A DNA stretch of 64,000 nucleotides, taken from the NCBI GenBank assembly GCA_015709615.1, contig CP054179.1, positions 2,046,001 through 2,110,000 on the forward strand, written 5' to 3'. A model generated the notes under the pieces. The model was not told where the DNA came from, ran no database searches, and saw only the letters and a list, made by a program, of their open reading frames with translations. The stretch's first letter is position 1. Every line of letters begins with the position of its first letter. Position numbers and translations under genes: made by a program. Origin of the DNA: Gammaproteobacteria bacterium. Its GTDB lineage: Bacteria; Pseudomonadota; Gammaproteobacteria; Burkholderiales; Nitrosomonadaceae. Of this stretch, positions 1 through 9,014 are shown piece by piece.

Positions 1-774
1 CGTGCCCTTGCCGAGATCGTGCGTCAATGTGGCAAAACGCACCGGCAGCGAATAGTTTTGCGCGGCGGCGTAATCGATCGCCAGCATGATATGCACGCCA
101 GTGTCGATTTCCGGATGCGCGTGCGCCGGTTGTGGAACGCCGAACAGCACGTCGACTTCCGGCATGATGCGTGCCAGCGCGCCGCATTCACGCAGCATGT
201 AGAACATCCGCGCCGGATTTCTTTCCATCAACCCGCGCGACAATTCCTGCCAAACACGCTCCGGCACCAGCGCGTCTACTTCGCCGTTATGCACCATGTC
301 GCTCATCAAGGCGAGCGTTTCCGGTGCGATGCGGAAGCTGAAACGCGCGGCAAAGCGCGCCGCTCTGAGAATGCGCACCGGGTCTTCGGAAAAGGCGGGG
401 CTGACATGGCGCAGAATACCGGCTTCCAGATCAGCCACGCCGTTGAATGGATCGATGATATTGCCCTCTTCGTCCTTGGCGATCGAATTGATGGTCAGGT
501 CGCGCCGCGCCAGGTCTTCCTGCAAGGTGACTTGCGGCGAGGTAAACACTTCAAACCCTTTGTAGCCGAGCGAAATCTTCCGTTCCGTGCGCGCCAGCGC
601 GTACTGTTCGTGCGTCTGTGGATGCAGAAAAACCGGAAAATCCTTGCCCACCGGACGATAACCAAGCTGTACCATGGCTTCGGGTGATGCGCCCACGACG
701 ACATAATCGCGATCCTTGATCGGCAATCCGAGCAGTTCGTCGCGCACCGAACCGCCTACCAGATAAGTTTTCAT
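1..774 (-). CDS. cca: CCA-adding tRNA nucleotidyltransferase (partial, 3' end outside window)
   Basis: This enzyme adds or repairs the CCA end of tRNAs in the cytoplasm. The reading frame begins MKTYLVGGSVRDELLG, the nucleotide-binding start of class II poly(A) polymerase/CCA enzymes, and continues with DRDYVVVG and LARTERK, then the RRDLTINSIA region carrying the head-domain signature. Near the window edge comes LTHDLGKG, an HD-type metal-binding motif, which points to the multifunctional bacterial form with a C-terminal HD phosphohydrolase domain. About 258 codons are visible and the frame is open to base 1. An in-frame ATG two codons upstream (780) is an alternative start; the ATG at 774 gives the usual MKxYLVGG beginning. 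It lies 22 bp downstream of slt on the same strand, so co-transcription is likely. Confidence 0.93.
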   Translation of the reverse strand, partial: MKTYLVGGSVRDELLGLPIKDRDYVVVGASPEAMVQLGYRPVGKDFPVFLHPQTHEQYALARTERKISLGYKGFEVFTSPQVTLQEDLARRDLTINSIAKDEEGNIIDPFNGVADLEAGILRHVSPAFSEDPVRILRAARFAARFSFRIAPETLALMSDMVHNGEVDALVPERVWQELSRGLMERNPARMFYMLRECGALARIMPEVDVLFGVPQPAHAHPEIDTGVHIMLAIDYAAAQNYSLPVRFATLTHDLGKGT

Positions 775-796
775 GGCCATTTTGATTGAAAATACA

Positions 797-2713
797 TTAT
801 TTCGCCGCCCGCACTACGCCCAAACGCTCCTTGAGCGTCGGCGCATCATGGCCGTGGTCGAGAACTTTGGCGTAATACATCGAATTCTTCAAAACCTTTT
901 TGACGTAATCGCGCGTTTCGTTAAATGGGATTGTTTCGGCATAAATTGCGCCTTCCAGCGGTACCGTATTATCGCGCCAGCGCCTGGCGCGTCCCGGTCC
1001 GGCATTGTACGCGGCTGAAGCCAGCAGCGGCTGATTGTCCAATGTGCTGAGCACATGCTTGAGATAATACGTGCCCAGTTGTAAATTGGTATTCACATCG
1101 ACTACGAGATGCTGGCGGAAATTCGCTATGCCTAATTGCTTGGCGACCCATTCCGCAGTCGCGGGCATCAATTGCATCAAACCGGCCGCTCCGGCATGCG
1201 ATTTGATGTCCGCAATGAAACGGCTTTCCTGACGGATCAACCCGTATACCCAAGCTTCGTCCAATTCATGCTGCTGCAGAACTTTCTTGAGTGCCGCGCG
1301 ATGCGGTGACAAAAAGCGCAAATTGAAATCATGCTGCGACAGCGTGCGATTGGCGGTATTAATTGCACGGTCGTATAAGCCCTGGCGTTTCGCAACTTCT
1401 GCTGCAGCCAGCAGCTCGGCATCGCTGAAATTACGCGTGGTCCAACTCCATTCCCGTTGTGCTTCGGTGCGTAAATTCATGCGCGAAAAAGCCAAGGCGC
1501 GCTGAATTCCGGGTTTGCGTTCCATTGCAGATATTTCGCTATTGTTTACACGGTAGGTTTTATCCGCGATGGTCAGTACGGTGCCCAGCTCTTCCCGGGC
1601 CAATTGACCATAGAAACTATGCTCGTCGCTGAGCGGAATAAAAATTTGATTGGCGTCCAGCGTTTTGCCTTCTGCCTTCAAAGCGCGCGCTTTCCAGTAA
1701 CGCCAAGTATCCGTGTGCTGCTCGGCCGGTGACATCCGGTCGATGGTTTTCAGCACTTCGTTCCAATTGGCAACCCGCAAGGCGGCGCGCACTTGCCACG
1801 CCAGCACGGTGTCCGATGCCGGGTAAGGATTTGGGGTGCTTTGCGCTTCTCGGAACCAATCCAGCGCGCGCGGGTCATGCCGCATGGCGGCGCGATACCC
1901 CAATCTCGCCAGAAAATAAGAGCGATCGGATGCGGTCAGCTGATTCTTGATTTTCAACCAGTGCTTATAGGCTTGGTCGGTATCGTTGCGCAGCAGACGC
2001 AGCAGCGCGAACAAAACAATCTCACGGTCACTGCGCGTTTGGATTTTTTGCTTCAAAGACTCCAGGTAACGCTGCGGATTTTTTGCGGCGTTATTCAGGT
2101 CGGCGCTGTTGAGCGCTTCATGGCCGGGCAAATAACGGTTCACGTGGGTGGCTACACCGGTCTGACCCTCTTCCAAGGCCGAGCGGATCCTGCTCCAGAT
2201 ATCTTCCAGCGTGATTTGCTTGCTGTAAATGAGCGCTTGAAAAACCGGCGTGCAGCTATCCGGCAGACTGGACGGCGTAAACCATATCGAACGCGCGCCG
2301 GTTAGGGGCGTACTATCGCGTTTATGCAGCCGGTGCTGATAGTGATAGCACAGTAACTCGGTATCTTTATTGGCCAGCAAGGCATATTCGGCTTCAAAAA
2401 GCGGCCATTGCTGATTCTTACCGAGTATTTTCAGCCAGTCGCTGCGCAGCCGGTCCGCGACCAGATCACCGTCGTAGCGCGCCAGGAAAGCGCGGATTTG
2501 CGCGCTATCGACCGTGCGCAATGTCATGCGCAATTGGTAATACTCGACATAAGGCCACAGCACGTGGCGCCGCAGCCGTTTCGCGTAATCGTCGAGAAGT
2601 TTGGCGTTACCCGATTGAAAGGCTTCCCGGGCGCCAAGAAAATCGCTGTCCTGATTGGCCGTTGATGTTCCAGCATAAGCTAATAGTATCAATGCAAAAA
2701 GAAAATTTTTCAT
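797..2713 (-). CDS. slt: soluble lytic murein transglycosylase (Slt70-like)
   Basis: This is a periplasmic peptidoglycan lyase that cleaves the MurNAc-GlcNAc bond to give 1,6-anhydromuropeptides. The 638-residue protein starts with a hydrophobic signal peptide (residues 1-19, ending TSTA). A long alpha-helical superhelix domain follows, as in Slt70. The C-terminal SLT domain begins around residue 488; its catalytic glutamate is Glu496 in RQESRF, followed by SHAGAAGLMQLMPATA and the AAYNAGPGRARRW motif. Length and layout match the family. It appears to be the first gene of an slt-cca pair; its promoter should lie in the 130 bp between it and gdhA. Confidence 0.95.
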   Translation of the reverse strand: MKNFLFALILLAYAGTSTANQDSDFLGAREAFQSGNAKLLDDYAKRLRRHVLWPYVEYYQLRMTLRTVDSAQIRAFLARYDGDLVADRLRSDWLKILGKNQQWPLFEAEYALLANKDTELLCYHYQHRLHKRDSTPLTGARSIWFTPSSLPDSCTPVFQALIYSKQITLEDIWSRIRSALEEGQTGVATHVNRYLPGHEALNSADLNNAAKNPQRYLESLKQKIQTRSDREIVLFALLRLLRNDTDQAYKHWLKIKNQLTASDRSYFLARLGYRAAMRHDPRALDWFREAQSTPNPYPASDTVLAWQVRAALRVANWNEVLKTIDRMSPAEQHTDTWRYWKARALKAEGKTLDANQIFIPLSDEHSFYGQLAREELGTVLTIADKTYRVNNSEISAMERKPGIQRALAFSRMNLRTEAQREWSWTTRNFSDAELLAAAEVAKRQGLYDRAINTANRTLSQHDFNLRFLSPHRAALKKVLQQHELDEAWVYGLIRQESRFIADIKSHAGAAGLMQLMPATAEWVAKQLGIANFRQHLVVDVNTNLQLGTYYLKHVLSTLDNQPLLASAAYNAGPGRARRWRDNTVPLEGAIYAETIPFNETRDYVKKVLKNSMYYAKVLDHGHDAPTLKERLGVVRAAK

Positions 2714-2779
2714 AGCTATTAACCTTACGGACTTACTGACAAAATGGAAAAAGCGCTGGTTGATATTTTACAATGAATT

Positions 2780-2810
2780 CGGGCTCTCACAGCGGTGCTG
2801 TAAGAGCCCG
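2780..2810 (-). terminator. hairpin downstream of gdhA
   Basis: An inverted repeat with stems GGGCTCT/AGAGCCC and ACAGC/GCTGT, one mismatch and a 3-base loop lies about 37 bp past the gdhA stop codon. The stem is strong, but no run of T follows on the minus strand. It is probably a transcription terminator or an mRNA 3'-end stabiliser for gdhA; canonical rho-independence is not shown. Confidence 0.55.
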
Positions 2811-2846
2811 AAATCTACTTCAAATCTTAGTTATGACGGACTGGTT

Positions 2847-4190
2847 TTAGATCACACCTTGACCGAGCATTGCTTCAGCCACTTTGACAAAACCGGCGAT
2901 ATTCGCGCCATCGACATAGTTCACGCTGCCGTCGGCCTTGGTGCCGTATTTCAGGCAGGATTTGTGAATGGCTTGCATGATTTCTTTCAAGCGCGCATCG
3001 ACTTCTTCGCGCGTCCAGGACATGCGCATCGCATTCTGACTCATTTCCAAGCCGGATGTGGCGACGCCGCCGGCGTTGCTGGCTTTGCCCGGCGCATAGA
3101 GCACTTTATTGTGCAGGAAACATTCGACGGCTTCCGCGGTCGACGGCATGTTGGCGCCCTCGGCGACGCAAATTACGCCGTTTTTGACCAGCGCCCGTGC
3201 ATCGTCTCCGTTCAATTCGTTTTGCGTGGCGCATGGCAGAGCAACTTGCACCGGTACATGCCAGGGTTTTGCGCCCGGCAGATAAGTGACATTGACCCGT
3301 TTGGCGTATTCATCGAGACGCGCGTACAGGTGATTTTTAACTTCTGCAAGAATCGCCAGTTTTTCCGGGGTAAAGCCCGCTTCATCGATAATCGTGCCGC
3401 TGGAATCGGATACGGTCACCACTTTGGCGCCTTGCGACATGGCTTTTTCCACAGCGAATTGCGCCACATTGCCGGAACCGGAAACTGAAACGCGCATGCC
3501 GTCGAGCGAACGTCCCGCCTGTTTCAGTATTTCCTGGGCAAAATACACCGTGCCGTAACCTGTTGCTTCCGGGCGGATTAGCGATCCGCCGAAACTCAAC
3601 CCTTTACCAGTAAACACACAATCCGCGCGGTTCGATAATTTTTTCATCATACCGGCCATGAAGCCGACTTCGCGCCCGCCCACGCCGATATCGCCAGCGG
3701 GCACGTCAGTATCCGAGCCGATATGACGGAACAATTCACTGATAAATGCCTGACAGAAACGCATGATTTCACCGGGACTTTTTCCTTTCGGATCGAAATC
3801 GGAGCCGCCCTTGCCGCCGCCCATCGGCAATGTGGTCAGGGCATTCTTGAAAGTCTGCTCAAATGCGAGGAATTTAAGAATCGACAGATTTACCGACGGA
3901 TGAAACCGGATACCACCCTTATACGGCCCAATGGAAGAACTGTGCTGAATGCGATAACCGCGGTTGACCCGCACTTCGCCATGATCATCCACCCAGGACA
4001 CACGAAATATAATCACTCGTTCCGGCTCGACCAGCCGGTCCAGCAATCCCTGCTCGGCGTAACGCGGGTGTTCCAGTATGAATGGCCACAAACTTTCAAT
4101 GACTTCCGTCACGGCCTGCATGTACTCCGGCTGATTCGGATTGCGTTCGGCGACATGGGCGCTGAACTCCTGAAGACTCTTATATTTCAT
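2847..4190 (-). CDS. gdhA: NADP-specific glutamate dehydrogenase
   Basis: The enzyme reductively aminates 2-oxoglutarate to glutamate with NADPH and ammonium in the cytoplasm. The 447-residue protein has the usual length of the hexameric small-subunit family. Visible signatures include the glutamate-binding region ending PMGGGKGGSDFDPKGKS, with the catalytic lysine, the conserved DVPAGDIGVGGREVGFM stretch, and a Rossmann coenzyme-binding domain with SGSGNVAQ. It stands alone between slt and a divergent gene. The roughly 275 bp upstream should hold its promoter. In an ammonia oxidiser this would be one ammonium-assimilation route; that role is inferred. Confidence 0.97.
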   Translation of the reverse strand: MKYKSLQEFSAHVAERNPNQPEYMQAVTEVIESLWPFILEHPRYAEQGLLDRLVEPERVIIFRVSWVDDHGEVRVNRGYRIQHSSSIGPYKGGIRFHPSVNLSILKFLAFEQTFKNALTTLPMGGGKGGSDFDPKGKSPGEIMRFCQAFISELFRHIGSDTDVPAGDIGVGGREVGFMAGMMKKLSNRADCVFTGKGLSFGGSLIRPEATGYGTVYFAQEILKQAGRSLDGMRVSVSGSGNVAQFAVEKAMSQGAKVVTVSDSSGTIIDEAGFTPEKLAILAEVKNHLYARLDEYAKRVNVTYLPGAKPWHVPVQVALPCATQNELNGDDARALVKNGVICVAEGANMPSTAEAVECFLHNKVLYAPGKASNAGGVATSGLEMSQNAMRMSWTREEVDARLKEIMQAIHKSCLKYGTKADGSVNYVDGANIAGFVKVAEAMLGQGVI

Positions 4191-4465
4191 TTTATTTCCC
4201 CGGTAGATGAAAGGTTATCTGCAAATAGGTCAATTTTGCCAAATTAATCCCTAAACTGCACTGAATTTTTGTTAAAAAATGGGGTTTTTATGCAAGAGAT
4301 CTCTGCACGGCCCAAAGCGGATGGTTGTCGATAGGAATCTGGAATGGTAGTTTAGGCGGCAAACCGGTTTCAGTGCCCGGCTGGCGATAGCCATGCTGAA
4401 ATAAATCGCCTGGTCTGTGAACCGGCCAATACAAGTGCGTAATATCGCGATCAGAGGAGAACACC

Positions 4466-5038
4466 ATGTCTATGTCAACAGTATGCAAAATCTGTACAAA
4501 CCTAAATTCAAACCTGCAAATGAGTAAAAGCCTGATCGTGCTTGCCTACCTGACTTTCTTGATAACATCGACGGTTCATGCGGCGGATAAAGCAAGCGAA
4601 CAACGGCTGGATGAAGTAGCCGAGCGCGGCTCGCATGTCATGCCGTTTGATCTGGAGAGAACCACGCATATTTTTTCCAAGACGGACACGGGCGGTATTC
4701 AGCAGGTCATTGCAAAAGACAAATCCGATAGCCGGCAAATCAGCCTGATACGGGTGCATTTGTCCGAAATTGCCCAGGAATTTCAGCAAGGCGATTATTC
4801 GAATCCGGAAAAAATTCACGGTGCTACGATGCCTGGGTTGGCAGAGTTGAAAGCGGCCAAACCCGGGCAGATAAAGATTGTGTATAAAGAATTGCCGGAT
4901 GGCGCGGAAATCACGTATTCCACGCATATCGAAAAGCTCAAACTGGCCATTCATCAGTGGTTCGATGCGCAATTGAGCGATCATGCCCGACACGCCGTGC
5001 CAGGTCATCCGCATGATTCAAGTCACCATCACCATTAG
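4466..5038 (+). CDS. secreted protein of unknown function with histidine-rich C-terminus
   Basis: I do not recognise a functional family with certainty. The start at 4466 is chosen because AGGAG (4455-4459) lies six bases before it. A later ATG at 4520 would give a more typical signal peptide (MSKSLIVLAYLTFLI...HAAD) but lacks a visible ribosome-binding site. Either way a hydrophobic export segment ends near HAAD, so the mature protein is probably periplasmic. The mature part is hydrophilic with no cysteines or obvious catalytic motif, and it ends HDSSHHHH. The next gene also ends in a histidine run, suggesting a shared metal-binding or metal-storage task (inference). Such small exported proteins are sometimes labelled aspartate carbamoyltransferase; nothing here supports that enzyme activity. 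Confidence 0.75.
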   Translation: MSMSTVCKICTNLNSNLQMSKSLIVLAYLTFLITSTVHAADKASEQRLDEVAERGSHVMPFDLERTTHIFSKTDTGGIQQVIAKDKSDSRQISLIRVHLSEIAQEFQQGDYSNPEKIHGATMPGLAELKAAKPGQIKIVYKELPDGAEITYSTHIEKLKLAIHQWFDAQLSDHARHAVPGHPHDSSHHHH

Positions 5039-5183
5039 CGATATGGGGGACAAGGCATGATAAATCCGATCAAGCTAAGGAAAATTGTTAAATGCTAATC
5101 CCGTTATTTCACCGGCTTGTTGCAGTAAAACACATCAGGCTGGTAAATTCGGACGACCAATTAATTTCTTCAAGGAGCATCAA

Positions 5184-5666
5184 ATGCGAAAAACGCGAAT
5201 GATCATCGCCTGTTTGCTGATTTCCACATCAGCGATAGCGGCGGATATGGATAACCGGCAAGCCCTTACACTCACCGAAGCCCAGCGCAGTCATGTGCTG
5301 GAGGAAATGCGGGCATTGTTGACGGGCACGCGGGACATTCTGGCGGCGCTGTCAAAGGATGACATGGCAGCGGTTCCCAGATTTGCCCGCCCCCTGGGAT
5401 TGGGCATGGCGCATAAAGCCGAGGATCACCTCAAGAGCGTGCTACCCAGGGAATTTATGCAGCTCGGCATGTCCTTGCATCAGGACTTCGACCAAATTGC
5501 CGCGGATGCTGAGTCAAAGAAAGACTCCAGGCTCACACTGCGGCAATTGAGCGACGCCATGGCCAAGTGCGTTGCCTGTCATGACGCTTATCAAATTCAA
5601 ACCACGCCATTGCCGTCACAGCCGGTGCAGGCTAAGGAACAAGGGCACCATCACCATCATCATTAG
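5184..5666 (+). CDS. small periplasmic c-type cytochrome (c'/c556-like) with hexahistidine tail
   Basis: The 160-residue product has a signal peptide (residues 1-20, ending SAIAA) and a helical body. Near the C-terminus sits one haem c attachment site, Cys129-Val-Ala-Cys132-His133. This CxxCH placement at the end of a four-helix protein resembles cytochrome c'/c556 proteins, so a role in periplasmic electron transfer or gas/nitric oxide binding is possible but inferred. The start at 5184 is supported by AAGGAG (5172-5177); an upstream in-frame ATG at 5085 lacks a signal-like start. The last residues are GHHHHHH, a natural histidine tail that parallels the preceding gene. It lies about 145 bp after that gene on the same strand. 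Confidence 0.82.
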   Translation: MRKTRMIIACLLISTSAIAADMDNRQALTLTEAQRSHVLEEMRALLTGTRDILAALSKDDMAAVPRFARPLGLGMAHKAEDHLKSVLPREFMQLGMSLHQDFDQIAADAESKKDSRLTLRQLSDAMAKCVACHDAYQIQTTPLPSQPVQAKEQGHHHHHH

Positions 5667-5785
5667 GGGGTTAAAACAGACTCCAAGCAATATCCGGTTT
5701 TGCTGTGTTGAAATCAGGTTCGAGTAGTCTTTGTGTAACTCAAAGCAATCGCACTTACAGTACAAAGAGCGGTCGAACTATCACC

Positions 5786-6451
5786 ATGAAAAAAATTTCC
5801 CGCAGAAAAATGATCCAGTTCGGCGTACTGAGCACTCTGGCCGGTGCGTTCGGTGTTAACAAAGGTATTGCCAAGGCATTGGCGCTGGTGCCGACACCCG
5901 ATGAAACGGAAGGGCCATTCTATCCGACAGCCGACCAGAAAGATAAAAATGCTGATTTGACGCAAATCGATGGGCATGCGATTGCCGCGCAAGGCCGTCA
6001 CATTATCGTCAGTGGCCGGGTGCAGGATGTCGCCGGAGATCCCGTGGGACAAGCCATGCTGGACATTTGGCAGGCCGATGCCAACGGCCGCTACCGTCAT
6101 CCGCGCGATCCCAATCCGGCAAAAGCGGATGAAAATTTCCAGGGTTGGGCAATTCTCCGCTGTGATGAAAATGGATTTTTCCGCTTCAAGACTGTGATGC
6201 CCGGTGCGTATCCGGCCAGCGGAGCCTGGATCCGGCCGCCGCATATTCATTTCAAAATTTCAAAACCCGGTTATCGCTCATTGACGACACAAATGTATTT
6301 TCCCGATGAGAGGCTGAACAACAGCGATTTATTACTGAACGCGAAATCGCCTGCGGAGCGTGCCGCGATGACGGCGAGGCTGATCGCGCAGCAAGGCAAT
6401 CTACCCATTTACGAGTACAATATCGTTCTCGATCTACTTCGCAGCGAATAA
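5786..6451 (+). CDS. Tat-exported intradiol ring-cleavage dioxygenase family protein
   Basis: Members of this family use non-haem Fe(III) to split catechols between the two hydroxyl groups. The 221-residue protein has the core fold of the protocatechuate 3,4-dioxygenase beta subunit. The four expected iron ligands are visible: Tyr103 in GRYRHP, Tyr142 in AYPASG, and His153 and His155 in RPPHIHFK. The N-terminus SRRKMIQFG followed by a hydrophobic stretch is a twin-arginine signal, so the enzyme probably acts outside the cytoplasm after folding with its metal. The 5786 start places the twin arginine at residues 6-7; a longer frame from 5705 lacks support. Substrate is unknown; many environmental Proteobacteria have such exported copies without a catechol pathway. 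It ends three bases before trxB. Confidence 0.88.
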   Translation: MKKISRRKMIQFGVLSTLAGAFGVNKGIAKALALVPTPDETEGPFYPTADQKDKNADLTQIDGHAIAAQGRHIIVSGRVQDVAGDPVGQAMLDIWQADANGRYRHPRDPNPAKADENFQGWAILRCDENGFFRFKTVMPGAYPASGAWIRPPHIHFKISKPGYRSLTTQMYFPDERLNNSDLLLNAKSPAERAAMTARLIAQQGNLPIYEYNIVLDLLRSE

Positions 6452-6454
6452 ATC

Positions 6455-7405
6455 ATGACAACCAAACACAGTAAATTGCTAATTCTGGGCTCCGGGCCTG
6501 CGGGTTATACCGCCGCGGTCTATGCCGCGCGCGCCAATCTGAATCCGGTCTTGATCACCGGACTGGCGCAAGGCGGGCAATTGATGACCACGACCGATGT
6601 CGACAATTGGCCGGCCGATGCGATGGGTGTGCAAGGACCGGAATTGATGGAGCGGTTTCAGAAGCACGCCGAGCGTTTTCATACTGAAATCATTTTCGAC
6701 CATATTCATACGGCCAAGTTGACGGAGAAACCGGTGACATTGATCGGCGATCAGGGAACTTATACCTGTGATGCGCTCATCATCGCGACCGGTGCTTCCG
6801 CGCAATACCTCGGCTTGCCGTCGGAAGAAGCGTTCATGGGGCGCGGTGTGTCCGGGTGCGCGACCTGTGACGGATTCTTTTACAAAGGGCAGGATGTCGC
6901 CGTGATCGGCGGCGGCAATACCGCGGTGGAAGAAGCGCTTTATCTGGCCAACATCGCGCGCAGCGTGACTGTAGTGCACCGGCGCGATCAGTTCCGTTCG
7001 GAAAAGATTCTGATCGACAAACTGATGGAAAAGGTGCGCAACGGTAATGTCAAGCTGGCATTGAATCACGTGCTGGAAGAAGTGCTCGGCGATCAATCCG
7101 GCGTCACCGGTATGCGTATCAAAAGCACGCAGGACAATGCCACGCAAACGATCAACTTGCAGGGCGTCTTTATCGCCATCGGCCATAAACCCAACACCGA
7201 TATTTTTACTGGACAATTGGACATGGAAAACGGCTATATCGTGACGCGCGGCGGCGGGCAGGGCAATGCCACGGCAACCAGCATACCCGGTGTATTCGCT
7301 GCGGGCGATGTGCAGGATCATATTTACCGCCAGGCGGTTACGAGCGCCGCGAGCGGCTGCATGGCGGCGCTGGATGCGGAAAAATACCTCGATCATTTGA
7401 AATGA
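6455..7405 (+). CDS. trxB: thioredoxin-disulfide reductase
   Basis: This flavoprotein passes electrons from NADPH to thioredoxin in the cytoplasm. The 316 residues have the family's usual length. They show an FAD-binding GSGPAGYTAAVYAAR start, the redox-active CATC pair (Cys135, Cys138), an NADPH-binding GGGNTAVEEALYL motif and a C-terminal FAD motif GVFAAGDVQD. It follows the dioxygenase gene after three bases and is probably co-transcribed with it. It may support the peroxiredoxin encoded nearby at 8.5-9.0 kb on the other strand (inference from thiol biochemistry). Confidence 0.97.
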   Translation: MTTKHSKLLILGSGPAGYTAAVYAARANLNPVLITGLAQGGQLMTTTDVDNWPADAMGVQGPELMERFQKHAERFHTEIIFDHIHTAKLTEKPVTLIGDQGTYTCDALIIATGASAQYLGLPSEEAFMGRGVSGCATCDGFFYKGQDVAVIGGGNTAVEEALYLANIARSVTVVHRRDQFRSEKILIDKLMEKVRNGNVKLALNHVLEEVLGDQSGVTGMRIKSTQDNATQTINLQGVFIAIGHKPNTDIFTGQLDMENGYIVTRGGGQGNATATSIPGVFAAGDVQDHIYRQAVTSAASGCMAALDAEKYLDHLK

Positions 7406-7448
7406 CGAATGAATTGCGAGTCTTGCAGCACGCAGTCAACAACAGGAG

Positions 7449-7994
7449 ATGACGCAAAAAGATCCCCATCCGGATGACGATGACGCGGCGCTGTTTCACG
7501 CCGCCATGCGCGATGTCGCGCCGTTGCCCGCCGCCAACACCGTCACACCGCATCAATCACCCGTTTCTCCGGTTCCACGTAGAAGAAAACAGCAGCAATC
7601 CGTTGCGGAAGATGCGCTCTCGGATCATATCGCCGTCGAAATCGCAGCGGGTGATGATTGGTCTTATGCCCGCCCCGGCATGCCGCATCAAACACTGCGG
7701 AAATTGCGCCGCGGTCATTGGGAGATTCGAGCGAATCTCGATTTGCACGGCTTCACGAGCGACGAAGCCAGGCAGGCATTGAGCGTTTTCCTGGATGCGT
7801 GCGCACAACGGACGTTGCGTTGCGTTCGTGTCATTCACGGCAAGGGACTGAGCTCGAAGAACCGCGAACCGGTTCTCAAAACCCGGATCGGAAACTGGCT
7901 GCTGCAACGCGCGGATGTGCTGGCTTTTTGCCAGGCTAGAGCGGAAGATGGCGGCGGCGGCGCTATCCTGATCTTGCTTAAGGCCAAAGCGTAG
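7449..7994 (+). CDS. Smr domain protein
   Basis: The 181-residue protein ends in a small MutS-related (Smr) domain. Its hallmarks are LDLHGFTSDEAR near residue 98 and RVIHGKGLSS near residue 127, followed by the conserved GGGGAILILLK end. Stand-alone bacterial Smr proteins (SmrA/SmrB) are nucleases; SmrB cleaves mRNA at collided ribosomes, while the role of SmrA-type proteins is less clear. The N-terminal 90 residues are charged and poorly conserved in appearance. AGGAG directly abuts the ATG at 7449, which is unusually tight, but I found no better in-frame start. It follows trxB by 43 bp on the same strand. Confidence 0.88.
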   Translation: MTQKDPHPDDDDAALFHAAMRDVAPLPAANTVTPHQSPVSPVPRRRKQQQSVAEDALSDHIAVEIAAGDDWSYARPGMPHQTLRKLRRGHWEIRANLDLHGFTSDEARQALSVFLDACAQRTLRCVRVIHGKGLSSKNREPVLKTRIGNWLLQRADVLAFCQARAEDGGGGAILILLKAKA

Positions 7995-8000
7995 ATATTT

Positions 8001-8372
8001 TTACAACGAAGGGTTGGATTCCTGCGGGAAAGCTTTTTCGTATTTACTTTGACACGCAACACAGCGCTGCGCCGAGGGTTGCGCCAATAATCGCTCAAAC
8101 CCGATTTCGTTGCCGCAATCGATGCAATCGCCGAATTCCAGTTCGTTCAGATATTCCATCGACATTTCCAGTTCGCGCATTTCGTTGATCTGCCGGTCGA
8201 TCAACGCCGTATCGATGTCGTCGGGGATATTGTTCGAATACTCTGCCGGTTCGGAATCGCGACTATCCGCACTATGCGACAATTCAGCGCGAACCTCCTC
8301 TTGTAGCGCGAGATACCGTTCTTGCAGCGCCGCTTTTAACTGCGTCAGCTGATCTTCCGTGAAATTAGCCAT
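8001..8372 (-). CDS. dksA: DksA/TraR-family C4 zinc-finger regulator
   Basis: DksA-type proteins bind in the secondary channel of RNA polymerase and, with ppGpp, retune rRNA and amino-acid promoters. The 123-residue protein has a helical N-terminal part and a C-terminal zinc finger built from Cys83, Cys86, Cys104 and Cys107 (CIDCG...CVACQ). The tip region reads IPDDIDTAL; acidic residues there are needed in DksA. It is shorter than the 151-residue E. coli DksA, so it could be a secondary paralogue. It ends six bases from the convergent Smr gene, and GGAAGGAAAT precedes its start. Confidence 0.85.
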   Translation of the reverse strand: MANFTEDQLTQLKAALQERYLALQEEVRAELSHSADSRDSEPAEYSNNIPDDIDTALIDRQINEMRELEMSMEYLNELEFGDCIDCGNEIGFERLLAQPSAQRCVACQSKYEKAFPQESNPSL

Positions 8373-8466
8373 TTTATTTCCTTCCTTTTACTACGCATCG
8401 CCTATTGTCCAAAATGCCCGCTTTCAATTCTTGATTGAAGTCAAAATTCGGTATGAATCCTTCCTG

Positions 8467-9000
8467 TTACGCCGCTTGCAAATGTTTTAAGTCCGCGATC
8501 ACTTCAGCGGAGTTGCGCGCCGCGCTGGCCGACAAATACATGCGTGCAATTTTTCCCTGCGGATCGATCAGAAAGGTATTGCGCTTGGCGAACTTGATAA
8601 TGCCGAGATTAACCAGGGAATGATAACGCGCCGCCGTTTCCGCCGTGGTATCCGCCAGCAATGGAAATTGCAGCTGAAATTTTTTAGCGAAACCGGCATG
8701 GCTGTTGGCGTCATCGACACTAACGCCAACCACTTCGGCGCCTAAATCCGCCAACTCCCGCAGGCCGTCACGAAATGCGCAGGCTTGCTTGGTGCAGCCG
8801 GGCGTATCGTCTTTCGGGTAAAAATACAGCGCCAGCCATTTACCGCGGAAATCGGCCAGGGTGTGCGTGTTGCCATGCTGATCGGTCAATTTGAAATCGG
8901 GTGCGAGCTGACCCGGTTCGAGTGGTTTCTTGTTCGTGGAAAAGAACCAGAACATGAATCCCAATGCGAATACCGATAAGATGATAGTGAACCATTCCAT
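8467..9000 (-). CDS. membrane-anchored peroxiredoxin (BCP/AhpC-TSA type)
   Basis: The protein reduces peroxides using a thiol. The 177 residues begin with one transmembrane segment (about 3-20), which would anchor the enzyme in the inner membrane. A BCP-like peroxiredoxin domain follows, with LAPDFKLTDQHG and YPKDDTPGCTKQAC. Cys69 is the likely peroxidatic residue and Cys74 the resolving one. Whether the catalytic domain faces the cytoplasm or periplasm cannot be read with certainty; the segment lacks a cleavage site and is followed by a lysine pair. It lies 14 bp downstream of the MFS gene on the same strand. Confidence 0.9.
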   Translation of the reverse strand: MEWFTIILSVFALGFMFWFFSTNKKPLEPGQLAPDFKLTDQHGNTHTLADFRGKWLALYFYPKDDTPGCTKQACAFRDGLRELADLGAEVVGVSVDDANSHAGFAKKFQLQFPLLADTTAETAARYHSLVNLGIIKFAKRNTFLIDPQGKIARMYLSASAARNSAEVIADLKHLQAA

Positions 9001-9014
9001 AATGCTGTTTGCTC

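Noticed and set aside
4288..4488. 66-codon frame on the minus strand between gdhA and the His-tailed protein gene
   Set aside because: It overlaps the ribosome-binding site and start of the plus-strand gene and has no start signal of its own. The sequence looks partly protein-like, so a small unknown gene is not fully excluded.
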